Source: Apilactobacillus nanyangensis
GTDB taxonomy: Bacteria > Bacillota > Bacilli > Lactobacillales > Lactobacillaceae
NCBI RefSeq assembly: GCF_016861915.1
Contig: NZ_BOLX01000001.1
Span: 62,001 to 126,000, forward strand
Direction: 5' to 3'
DNA: 64,000 nt
Below the pieces are notes generated by a model. That model was given only the letters and a program-made list of their open reading frames with translations. It did not search any database and was not told the origin of the DNA. Positions within the stretch are counted from its first letter, which is position 1, and every line of letters begins with the position of its first letter. Below are positions 1-12,000 of the stretch, one piece after another. The position numbers and the translations under genes are program-made.

Positions 1-1
1 G

Positions 2-2764
2 AAAGCCGTCAATATTGCTCAATACGCTGGTAAGAATGCGTTGATTGATGCCTATGATGCCGGTTACGACGATGCAACTAAAGCATATTCAGATGCTGAA
101 AACGACTATACCAAGGTAAACGACCATATAAGTGATAGTAACTATGATCGTGTATACCGTGGCGCAGCACTTGGATTCGGTGATATTATTGTCCACCAAC
201 CTGGTCAAAATGCTAAAATTGATTCCAACAAGGCATTTGTAGATTCCTATAACAGAGCATCACAACAAGCATTCGCTCAAGCCCATGATGGTGCTGTTGA
301 TGCCAATGGTCCAAAGCAAGTTCGTCAATTGAACACCAATATTGATAAGCAAGCTTACCAAGTTGGCTTTAACGATGCTACAAATGGTTATAGTGAAGCA
401 CAAGGTAATCCTGATGATAAGAGTCGTGCTGATCAAACAACTAATGCAGGGTTAGCATATGCGGGGGCTGCTGCAGCATTTAACGATGTTGCTGATGGCA
501 AACCGGGTGAACATGGTCAAACAATCGCTGATCTTGTTTACCAAAATGCTTATAACAAGGCATTGTCTGAAGGTAAAGCTAACGCCAATCAAGGTGCAAC
601 AGCCTTTGGTCAAGGTCACAAATTAAGTGATGATACTAAGCAATTTGCAAGTTCCGGTGCTAAAGTAAAGGATTACAGCAAGGGTTATAATGATGCTCAG
701 ACTGCATTTGCCGCAGCTCAAAGCGATGCTAGTCAAATTGAACAACACAAGAGTGGCAGTGATTATGATGAGGTTTATTCCGGTGCTGATAATGCCTTTA
801 ATGACGTTTCCAACCATACAATTGGACAACATCGTAATGATTCAAGTAATCCTGCATACATTGCCGCATACGACAAGGCATTAACTTTTGGTCAATCAAA
901 CACGCAAGATGGTGCTTTGACATACTTGACTGACATCCAAGACTACGATAAGAAGATGGATTCCTTTACTACTCAAGCTGAAAAGAACTCATTTAAAACT
1001 GGTTTTAATGACGCTAAGAAGGGTTACGAATTAGCACAACAAAATCCATTGCTTCAAAGTCATATTGATCAAAATAACTTAGATTACACTTATCGTGGAG
1101 CGGTTGCTGCATTTAACGATGTTAAAAATAATCAATCGGGACAACATAGTAAGGATGAGGATAATTTAATTTATCAAAAGGCTTATGACAAAGCGTTGGC
1201 AGAAGGAACTAAATCATTAATTGATGGAGCTAATGAATTTGCCGACAATAAGCCAAATTCTGCTCATGAATTAGACTCAAATAGTTTAATTCGAAATCAA
1301 GGTTATAAAGATGCTAAATCTCAATATGAGAATTTATTGATTGGTGGAAATGAAAGTTTACCTGTAAATGTAAGCCCAGCGCAAAACATTGGTTATCAAA
1401 AGGCTAAGACAGTTGTCATTGGAATTATCGACGCAATAAGTGGTCAATCACAGCATTCAACAGATACTAATTATGTGTTGGGATATAATTCAGCAAAAGC
1501 TGGCTTAAATGATGGTCAAAACTTGGCTGAATCCAGTGGTGTGCTTGATAGTCTTAATAATATTTTCGTTCCTGATGGATTGGATAATGATGCATATCGT
1601 CAAGTTTTTGCTGGTGCATATGAGGGATATAAGACTGGTGCCGCTTTGCATCCAAATAATCCTAGTCAACATAATGTAGCTTTTGTGTCGGCTTATAACT
1701 ATGCATACAATATCGCTTCTAGTTATGTTCCAGCCCAAAATGATTACTTATATAATGGTAAGAAGGCTGACTTTAATGGTAGCAATTCTGATATAGCTTA
1801 TAATAAGGCATACAATAATACTGAAGATGGATTTAAGGATGGCATTAATAATGCAGAAATTAAGAATCCAGATTCCGGTTATTATGTAAATGGTTATAAT
1901 GCAGCTAGAATCACGATTGCGGCAATGCAAAAAGCACAGACGAATGAGAAATTAACCAATGATGAGTTGATTAACCTGGGTGGACAGACTTATGTCAATG
2001 CATTTAACGGATATCGAGAAGGTATCGCAGCTGCTAAAGCGAGTGCACATACTCATAAGAAGTTAACCGATAGTCAATTGGCTGCCAGAGGACAAGTTTT
2101 TGCATATACGTACAATCAAGGATTTAAGATTGAAACGGTTCATCAGATAAAGATTGGAAAGAAGTATGGAAGTCTACGTGCTATTAAACGTAGTCCTATC
2201 CCAATTAATATCATGAAAAACCACTCGTCTGCTTATGCTAAGGCTTATATCGCAGAGTACAAACGTCAATTCAAGGCTCACATGCCAAGATATATTTACA
2301 ACGTTAAGACTATCTTTACACACAGAAGAACTAAGTTCTCCAAGGGGTCAAGAATTGTTAAGTACAAGTACTCAAGAAAATACAATGCACATGTCTTCAA
2401 GGTCATTGGTATTAAGTATTATAGAAACCGTGTCCCAAGATACATCGTATCGGGAGGACTTCTAGTTACTGCTGGTCAAATGGTTCAAGATGCATATTAC
2501 CGTGGTAATACTGCTAAGACCGCTAAGAATAGTAGTAATAAGAAGACTAAGAATAAACCAATGGTATTCCGTGTAATTAAACCTACCGGTGCATTGATCC
2601 ATACAAGTAAGAAATACACTAAGCACAATGTAATCAGAAGAGTTCGTCAAGGACAGTTGATTCACGTTGTCAAAGTGGTTAAGTACTATGGACTAACAAG
2701 ACTATACCTAGGACATAACAGATACTTTACTTCAAACAAGACCTTTGTTAAGAAAGTAAGATAG
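2..2764 (+). CDS. giant surface exoprotein, 5'-truncated (C-terminal part)
   Basis: The frame is open from base 2, so the signal peptide and an unknown length of N-terminus lie before the window; the TTG at 41 is only the first possible start inside it. Bases 50-1300 hold about four helical repeats of roughly 310 bp (104 aa), each with a Y-x-x-G-(Y/F)-N-D-A block, an A-A-F-N-D-V...G-Q-H block and a Y-x-x-A-Y-x-K-A-L block; more diverged copies follow to about 2100. The C-terminus (2280-2760) is very basic and carries two SLAP/DUF5776-like units ending in T-R-L-Y-L-G and S-N-K-T. There is no LPxTG signal, so wall attachment is probably non-covalent through the basic units. I saw no cysteine. 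It is probably a cell-surface adhesin or S-layer-like protein; the family assignment is inferred from motifs. Confidence 0.85.
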   Translation, partial: KAVNIAQYAGKNALIDAYDAGYDDATKAYSDAENDYTKVNDHISDSNYDRVYRGAALGFGDIIVHQPGQNAKIDSNKAFVDSYNRASQQAFAQAHDGAVDANGPKQVRQLNTNIDKQAYQVGFNDATNGYSEAQGNPDDKSRADQTTNAGLAYAGAAAAFNDVADGKPGEHGQTIADLVYQNAYNKALSEGKANANQGATAFGQGHKLSDDTKQFASSGAKVKDYSKGYNDAQTAFAAAQSDASQIEQHKSGSDYDEVYSGADNAFNDVSNHTIGQHRNDSSNPAYIAAYDKALTFGQSNTQDGALTYLTDIQDYDKKMDSFTTQAEKNSFKTGFNDAKKGYELAQQNPLLQSHIDQNNLDYTYRGAVAAFNDVKNNQSGQHSKDEDNLIYQKAYDKALAEGTKSLIDGANEFADNKPNSAHELDSNSLIRNQGYKDAKSQYENLLIGGNESLPVNVSPAQNIGYQKAKTVVIGIIDAISGQSQHSTDTNYVLGYNSAKAGLNDGQNLAESSGVLDSLNNIFVPDGLDNDAYRQVFAGAYEGYKTGAALHPNNPSQHNVAFVSAYNYAYNIASSYVPAQNDYLYNGKKADFNGSNSDIAYNKAYNNTEDGFKDGINNAEIKNPDSGYYVNGYNAARITIAAMQKAQTNEKLTNDELINLGGQTYVNAFNGYREGIAAAKASAHTHKKLTDSQLAARGQVFAYTYNQGFKIETVHQIKIGKKYGSLRAIKRSPIPINIMKNHSSAYAKAYIAEYKRQFKAHMPRYIYNVKTIFTHRRTKFSKGSRIVKYKYSRKYNAHVFKVIGIKYYRNRVPRYIVSGGLLVTAGQMVQDAYYRGNTAKTAKNSSNKKTKNKPMVFRVIKPTGALIHTSKKYTKHNVIRRVRQGQLIHVVKVVKYYGLTRLYLGHNRYFTSNKTFVKKVR

Positions 2765-2770
2765 TCAAAA

Positions 2771-2805
2771 AAAGACCTAGCAATTTTTGCTAGGTCTTTT
2801 TTTAT
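2771..2805 (+). terminator. intrinsic terminator of the first exoprotein gene
   Basis: A perfect 13-bp stem (2771-2783 with 2787-2799, TTT loop) is followed by a run of T, 6 nt after the TAG stop. Confidence 0.93.
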
Positions 2806-3073
2806 TATAAAGCTTAAGAAAAAACATAAAAGATTAATATTTTTTTAAGATTAGTTTAATGTTATTAACTAAAGAGTATAAACGGAATAAAATAATCTTG
2901 TATAGATATTATATAAAATTACGTCTTATATATATAAACGCTTGCTCTGATTGCATTTATATATTCATTATTGACTTTTTATATAATATATAAAATTTTT
3001 AATTGGATATTTTGTATATAGTTTTTTAATCTATATCAAGATGTGGTTTTAGAAATAAAGGGGATGTTTTCTT
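2806..3073 (+). promoter_or_regulatory. AT-rich leader before the 5641-aa gene
   Basis: No ORF is supported here. The stretch is very AT-rich. A TTGACT at 2971-2976 lies among several TATA-like hexamers, but no pair has a convincing 16-18 bp spacing. The end carries the ribosome binding site AAAGGGG (3057-3063), 10 nt before the TTG start. The same AAAGGGGA core with the same 10-nt gap precedes the TTG of the next giant gene (20231-20250), suggesting a shared, possibly co-regulated leader. Confidence 0.45.
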
Positions 3074-6000
3074 TTGCAATATAATAAGAATGAAATTCAA
3101 AAGACAAACGATAAAAAAATTTTACGAAAGGTAAAGAAACAATGGGTAGTTGTATCATTATCTTCGTTTGCTCTTCTTGGTGCGACATCATTGGCTTTGA
3201 TGTCACATGATGTTAAAGCAAGTGCTCAGGACAATCCAGATACTCATGTTTCTAGTGTTAATCAAAATACTAGTGACGGCCAAAGTGCCAACGGAAATCA
3301 AAATACTAGTGACGGCCAAAGTGCCAACGGAAATCAAAATACTAGCGATGGCCAAAATGCCGACGATAATCAAAACTCTAGTGGCAACCAAACCGCTAAT
3401 GACAAAAAGAACGATACTGGTAATACACAGCAGACATCTGATAACAGTAATCAACTATCATATAGAGATGGTGATGCTCAAGATGAATCCAGTAATAAGG
3501 TAGATGTAAAAAGTAATGCTGATGCAAATACTGCTAATCAATTTAAGCAAAATTTGTACGGTAGTCAAAATGGAACAAAAGATCAATATACAGATTTCAC
3601 AAATTCTATTAATAAAGGGATTCATGATGCATATGCTGGCAAGATAAATAACTCAAGTTCAGTTAATGGGGGCAATAACCAGGATTTATATACTGCTGCA
3701 TATCAGGGTGTACAAGCGGATCAGACTAAATCCACCGCGGAGAATATGATTTCTTCCACTAATGATGACGTGAAAGCAGCTGCAAATAACACAAATTCGT
3801 TTTTATACACAGCCTACCAATACGGAATCGATTTTAAGAAGACGGCAGATATGGCATATGATGATGCTATTAAAAGCAATAGTGATGTACCTACATCAGG
3901 TAAGAATAGATCTTCAATTGCAGCTAACCTATTACCAATTTATGATAATTCATATGTAGGAACTAGACAGGCACTTTCACAACAATTTGATGCATCGAAC
4001 AACTTTAATACTGGTGGATACAACATTTCACCAGATTCTACTAAAATGCCAGTTCATAACAGTGATAGTAGTCAAAACCAATATCAAAGTGCCTATGATA
4101 AAGCGGTTAATAATTTTAATAATGGAATTGTGTATGTAAGTAATGCTGCGCAATATCAAAAGGCATTATATGCTTCATCAACGAGTACCGTTAATAAAAT
4201 TGTCCTAACTGCTAATATTTCTGCTAGCGGTACTATGGATAATTTAGGTAATGTTATTGTTGATGGACAAGGTCAATATAATTTATCAGGAAGCTACACT
4301 TTTAACAAATCTAATAAGAATAACAACATTGTTATTCAAAACATCCGTAGTTTAAATACATCATACACGGTTAATGGTGACGGTTTTGTGGGTTACAACA
4401 ATGTCAGTTATGTTGGTGGATTCAATAATTTATTTAATCCTACCCAAGGGAATGGTAACTACATTATTGGTGCAAACATTACTACCACTGATAGTTCAAC
4501 TAATGGTGATGGATCAATTACCTTCAGTAATTTAGATGTAGCTGATACTAATTCTAACGGTGGAAAAATCGTAATTGGTGATAACGCTAAATATAACTTT
4601 AATTCTCTATCTGCCAACTACATCGTGGTTAATCAAGGTGCTCAATTAAAGTTAAATCCCGTGGAATTAGATAATTATGTTTATAACAAAAATCTAAAAA
4701 AAGAACTAATTAAAGATCCTAATCATTTGGATCCATCAAAAACACCTCGTTACGCAATTATGGCTAACGGTAATATTAGTATTCATCAAGGTGCAGTGGT
4801 GACTTTAACCCTTTCTAATAACACAAATGCTATTCGAGTGGGTAACGTTGCTAAGCCTGAAGATACGGGCAGCGGAGACAGTGGAAACGTCACTATCAGC
4901 GGAACTTTAAATGTGGTGGTTCCTGACGGCGTCCTTCCTACTTCTTTAGATAAGAGAGTTCAATATCCTAATTCAAAAAGAACCGACGCCGTTATTTGGC
5001 TAGGTCATGGAATGCAAGTACTAAGTGGTGGAATTTTTAACGTTGATGCTAAAACTTCCGATCAAGCTAATGCAGGCCTTTATTATGCATTTGTTTATGG
5101 GCCATACTCGAACATGCTTAAAGGTGGAGGAAGCCGTGAACCATCAATGAGTCAAATCACCGTCTTACAAAACGGATCCATGAACGTTAATATGAACACT
5201 GGTTCTAAGGGTCAACCTATTCGTTTCGCGTATGTGCCAATTGTTGCCTTTAATCCGAAAGCATTTAATATTAATTTAAACGTTACTCCCGGAACAACAA
5301 CCGGAGCTGATGGAGTTAAGTTGAGTTTATCTTCAATTGACGTTTTTGGTGCCGTTTTAGATCAAGATATCATCGACAGTGTTAAGACCTCCAGTGGTTA
5401 TTTAGTTAATCCATATATTTATCATTATCGTCGTAATGGAGTTGCTGCAGGTAAGACAGATTCCTCGATGATTGGTAATGAAATTTTCCAAGACATTAAT
5501 GGGGTTACGAATGGATACAAAAGTTCTGATCAGTACAGTAAAGATAAATTTAGTTTTAGTTATCCTTATACCTGGAAATTAATTCCTAATACCGGAGTTA
5601 CGTATAATGGAGCTAGTTTTGATAGCGCTTTGGACTATCTAGGACTTTATGTTCAATTGTACGAAGACATTATTGGATATCAGCAATCATTTGATGAACA
5701 AGTAGGTAATGGTAATTTTGTTACTAATAATAGTTCACGTGTAGCAGTGGGGGCATATAACCCAGATAAAAATAAGCATGGGGATAATCCAACTCCAGAA
5801 GATATTAACACTGCAATTAATAAAGTTTGGAAATCTGACGTTTCCAAAGCAACTGGAATTGGAATGTTTTCTGACAGTAGTTGGAACAATAAGAGCCAAC
5901 AAACTTATTTAAATGGACAAACCTTTGCAGAAGTTGCGGGAATGTCAATGAATGACTTTAAGAAACGTCTAGCTAATATTTCTTCGGCCGTGTCATTGAA

Positions 6001-9000
6001 GTCAACAATTATTAACATTGCGAATGCATTGGGTAAAACAGTATCTAATATTGCTGCAAATAATCCTAAGGTTGCAGATAAGATTGATAATCAATTAAAT
6101 GGTAATAATCCTAAAATTGTATCGGGGCAAAACTCCAGAAATGATACTTCTATTAATTTAAGTGGAGCTCCTTCAATTCAATTTATCAACAACTTATCTA
6201 CGTATGTGGATGCTAATGGTTATTATCATGCTAAATTTGATGCACAAATGAATAACCAAGGTCAAGATCCACAATCCAAACAAGTTGACGTCCATTTTGT
6301 TACGGGTAGTTTTGATGCTGGAACTAACGGTAATGAAGATAGCTACCAAAATATGTATAAACAAAATGGTAATAATGAAAATTTGTACGAGACAATTACG
6401 CTGGACAATACAAATTCTGTTAAACAAAGTGATGGCTCAATATTATTTAGTGGTGATGTAAACCTAGGCGTTAAGAAATTAGATACAGTCGGAATTCGCT
6501 TAAATACTTTCCTATCCACCGGATTAAACTCTTCACAAGGTGCTTCACGTCAACAAATTGCTAGTGTAACTAGTACGCTTCGTCCATCAAATAATAGTTA
6601 TCAAACTAATGTAGATGGTTATAACAGTGTTGTTGACAATGGTGGGAAGTTATTAAGAACTACTGATAATAACTTATATTCTGTTCCATCAGTGGTTAAA
6701 GCTAATGATTTCTTAGCTAATATTAGTAATACACTTGCTCACTTAAATGACTCAGATCAATCAGAAGCACAATACTATACTAATAAGACTTCTAGTGATC
6801 CACTTCCTGAACCTGCATATCGTGCATTCTCAGTTAATAACCAAAACATTACACCTTTTAATGATTCTGATTATGCAGGTGTCAATGCCGAAAGCAGTTT
6901 GATTAATGCTAAAACGATTCGAGTATATGCAGGATTGGGTACGAATAAACGCCGCTTGATTGGGGTTACTTCGGTTCCGGGAGATTCAATTCTAGCAGAT
7001 GGGACCATTGATACTAACAACTTCTCTCAAGCTAGAGATCAAATTAATATCTTAAAGAATAACGTTTCAACAAATAACAAAGGATATGTGCTTGATTTTA
7101 GTAAGACACCACTAACTCAATATGACGCTAAAACATATGATGTATTAGTGCCAGAAGTACAATATATGCAAAATGGAGCACAATTATCTTTAGATACCAC
7201 TAATGGAAGTCAATTACCATTTGCTGGTACTGCAACAGTCGATAATAATGGAAAAATTACGCAAATTACACCTAACTTACCAGGTTATGCAGTCGTAACG
7301 AATCCCAACGGAATCACTCCAGATTCTGCAGGAATGTACACCGTGGTACCACAAGCTGGATTAGCCGATGTTTATATTGATGATGCTAATGGTAACCCTA
7401 CCGGAATCGTTGCTCATCAAATTGAAGTGATTGGTAATGCTAATGGTGGGGTGAATGCTACTAAGACCACTAAGATTCCTTCTGGTAAAAATGATGGCGT
7501 GCAATATGTAATCGACCCAAGCACTAAGATTGGTGTAGTTACAGCTGCTAATGGGGTTCAAACTTATCATGTTAAATTAACTGCGACATTAGATAAAACC
7601 AACGTGTCGGTTCAAACTGCTGATGGTTCATCTGTTGCAGGTGGTGGTACTAGAACCATTGATGCTAATGGAAACGTGATTACGACTACCAACTTACCAG
7701 GATTTGCACCTACTAAGACTTCTGTAAGTAATGGTAAAGATGTGGTTAACCCATCTGATACTCCAGTTCGTACGAAGGTAAATGTTTATGATGCTAATGG
7801 CAATCAAGTTACCAAGAACGGCCAACCAGTTACTGTTGATGTAATGGTACAAGGTCAGGCTAATGGTCAATCAATCATTAAGTCTATTAATGGTCGAGAT
7901 GAAGTTACTGGTGATGACGGTAAGAAATACAAAGTTACTCCCGGTAGCGGAATTAATCCAATTATTAATAATACCGTTTACCAAGGTGCTTCTGTAACTG
8001 CAACAGTTGATAACACCAAGACAATTAATACTACTGCAGTGACTCCTAATGGCAGCCCTATTGCCGGAGGAGCTACGGTTGTTACTGATCAAAATGGTAA
8101 TTCGTCTAGTCAATCTAATGTACCAGGATTTACTGGTAGTAATCCGGTACAAAAGAATGGTAACAGCACTGTTTTAACACCAACGACTTCTACTAACGTG
8201 ACACTTCCGGTGGTTAATTCATCAACAGGACAAGTAGTCGGAAATGCTACGGTTGATGTCCAAGGTCATAATGATGGAACCAGTAGTATTACTAAGGTGG
8301 ATACTTCTACTCAAATTACTGATGAACAAGGCAATACCTATCCCGTTGATAGTAATTCAACCATTACGGTGCAAAATGGCCAACCAGTAATTTCTGTGAA
8401 TCCAGTTGCACCAAAAAACCAAAATGTCGGTGCGGTTACTCCTTCTGGTAATCAAATTTCTGCTGGGGCAGTGATTACTAATAATAACGGACGGACAACT
8501 TCAACTTCTAATATTCCTGGATTTGTAGGTTCAACTCCAGCTACAAAGGATGGAAATGGTAATGCAATTCTAACTCCTACAACTACCAACAATGTTACTA
8601 TCACGATCCAAGACCCTTCTGGTAAAACTGTGGGTACTATTACCGCAACTGTTCAAGGAAATGCAAATGGAACATCCACCATTAAAAGTGTCGAAGGCAA
8701 TGATACTATCATAGATTCAAGTAATCCTAATAGTGCCTATGTAGTTACTCCGGGAACACAGATTAGTGCCGATCCTAATAATCCACAACAAGCAATTGCT
8801 ACGATTACACCAACATTTACCGGTTCTAAAAACGTTGGTGCAGTAACAGATTCTGGTAGTTCAATTAGTGGAGGAGCTACAATTACTTCAAATGGTGCTG
8901 GTGGCATTCAAGCCACAACAGTTTTACCAGGTTTTAACACTTCAAAAGAAGCTCAATTAGATAATAATGGTAACGCAATAATGACACCATCTAATAATCC

Positions 9001-12000
9001 AGTTTCTGCTAAAGTTGATGTGTATGATGACGATACTGGTAAAAAAGTGGGTACCGTACCAGTTTCTGCACAAGGTAATGAAGATGGAACTTCTAGTGTA
9101 ACTTCCGGTACGACCTTTACGAATGGTAATGACAGCTACGTGATTCCTCAAGGGACTAATATTACTATTCAAAATGGTACTCCAGCGATTACCATTAAAA
9201 AGAGTAATGGTAACTACAAAGCCGGCGACCGAGTTCCACTGATAAGATCAGATGGTTATTTGCTTCCATTCACGGGAATTGTACAGTCGGATGGTACTAC
9301 CATAGTGCCTAATTTGCCTGGATATTATTCCGGTAATGTTAACACCATGTCGAATGGTGCATTCACTGTATCGCCAATCCTTGATAATGGGGCAAATCCT
9401 ATTGCTAATATTCATGTAGTAGACGGAATTAGTGGCCAAGATACTGGTAAATCCATTGCTGTTAACATTCTGGGTTCAGCCAGCAGCTACTATCCTAATC
9501 GATTACTAGAAATTCAAGGCGTTTCTCCGCAACAACAAAACGGAGTTATTGCATTGGCAAATACTGATGGCATTACTGCTCATGTTGAGGTAACTGAAAA
9601 TGATGGTAAAACCAAGCTTACCTACAATGATACGTTTGGAAACCTAGATAATATGATTCAGGCTCACGATGGCACTGGTCCTAACGATAGTTATTACTAC
9701 GTCGTATTAGGTCTTCCAGCTGATGGTTCTACCGCACCGGTGGTTACATCCACTGGGGCTCAAGTAGGTCTAGGAACCATTCATTCAAGTAATAGTGGAC
9801 GTCCATATATTACGCCAGATAATCCTGGATTCACGGCAACCAGTTTACAAAGAGATAGTACTGGTAATAACTACGTAGTAACACCGACAATTTCTCAAGC
9901 TACATTAGATGTCCATGATAGCAATGGTAATAAGGTAGGAACGGTTAATGTATCCGTTCAAGGTCATGATGATGGTACTACAACAGTCAATGCTCCAAAT
10001 AATCCAAGCACAGTTCAAGGTACTGATGGTAATACTTACCAGGTTAATGATGGTAATCTAGTTAATGCCAATCAGCCTAATACAATTGGTCAAGGATATA
10101 ACACGGTTGGACAAATAATCGGTATTGGTACAGCTACTATTACTAATAACGGTAAAAGCACAGGAGTAACCGCTTCTAACGTTCCGGTTAATACCGATGA
10201 AGATGGGAATACAGTGGTTGCTTCCAACACAATAAGTTCAGATGGCAAGTATGTCATTCCTGCAGGAACTAAAGTAACTGTTAATAATGGTCAAGCTACG
10301 ATTGAAGGTCTTCCATATGACAGCAATACACAAACTGCAACGATCCCCGCACACTTCAATCATCGTAATAAAGATACTGGGACAACAGCTTCAGTTCAAG
10401 TTACTGTTAATTCAGATGGATCTTTGACAGTTAAAAAGCCAGCTTCTGCAAGTAATAATGACACGATTTATACCACTCCTGCTGGTGGTAATGTTCATGT
10501 CGAAACCAATCAAAATGGTCAAACTGAATACCATGTTGATAGTAAAGCCGAAAAATTAACACAAACTTATTCAGCACAAACTGGTTCAAATGGTCCAGTC
10601 GTTAAAGATGCAATTACCGTTACGGTCGATCCAGCCACTGGCCAAAAGACTATCACATCTAATGTACCTGGATTTGGTTTGGATAATGGTCAAAAATCAA
10701 TGACAATACAAAGTAACGTTGATACTAGTTCATTAATTCTAAAACCAATTACTGAAATTATTTCAGGAGTTAAGAATGATAGAAATGGTCAATCTACTGG
10801 TTCAACTACAGATAACTTGACTATTAAAGGTGATGATAAAGGAAACATCACCGTAGTAACTGGTAAGGCCTCAAATGACAATAACTACTTCGTACCTGCT
10901 AATACACCAGTAACTAAGGGCACTGATGGCAGCTATCATGCTAACTCACTTCCATTGAATTCAGATGGAACAGTTACATTGAATAATACCAAGTACAATG
11001 GTCAAGATGGTTCCAGTGTAACTGGTCCAATTAAAGCACACGTTAACTCAGACGGTAGTTTATCAACCGCTGGAGGTCAAACCCAAACAGATAGCAAGGG
11101 CAATGTTTATGTTGTTCCTGATAAGACATCAGTTAATATTGGTAAAAACTCAGATGGGACTCCAGCATACAATGTACCTGCTACCAAGGTTCAACAAGAT
11201 AAAAAAGTACCCGCTAAGACTGGTGAAAATGGTCAAAGTGTACCAAATGGTGCAACCATTCACATCAATTCTGATGGTACTCAAACTGTTCAATCTAATG
11301 TGCCAGGATACACAGGTGACACGAACCTACCAATTACGGCAGATACAAGTAACCCAACATTACATCCAGCAGAAACTACATTGAGCAATGTTCATGCTGA
11401 TGATAACCAAAGCAATGATACTGGTAAGACATTTAGCAGTTTACTAGTAAAGGGTGATGACAAGGGTAACCTAGCTACTACCAAAACTATCTACACTTCA
11501 GATGGTAGCCAAGTAGCATTACCAGGTTCTCCTGTAACTAAGGATGCTAATGGTAATTATCATGTTCAAACATTGCCAGTCCAAAATGGAACAGTAACTA
11601 TTCATGATGCTGCAATATACGATGATAAAGGTAATATTATTGATCATAAGGATATTACAGCAACTGTAGATAAAGATACTGGTAAACTCACATTGAACCA
11701 GCCAGATGGTAAAGGTGTTCATACTATTATTAATAGTAACGGAACTGCCTACCAAGCTAACAATAGAACTAAAGTTGTTAAAGACGGTAATGGTTACAAG
11801 GTTTTTAGTCAATCTTCATATGTATCTATTAATAATGCACAATTGACTGATACTGCTTCTGGTAATCCAGTTGTTGGTACTGGTAAGGTGAATGTGGATA
11901 CAACTACTGACAAAGTTCTTCCTCATGCTGATATCTCTAGCTTAAATGGAAAAGGTCCATATAATGCAGGATATCAAATTGCACAAGATTCTGATAAAAC

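Noticed and set aside
3259-3366. Direct repeats resembling a small CRISPR
   Set aside because: The copies are head-to-tail without spacers, in frame, and encode a low-complexity linker.
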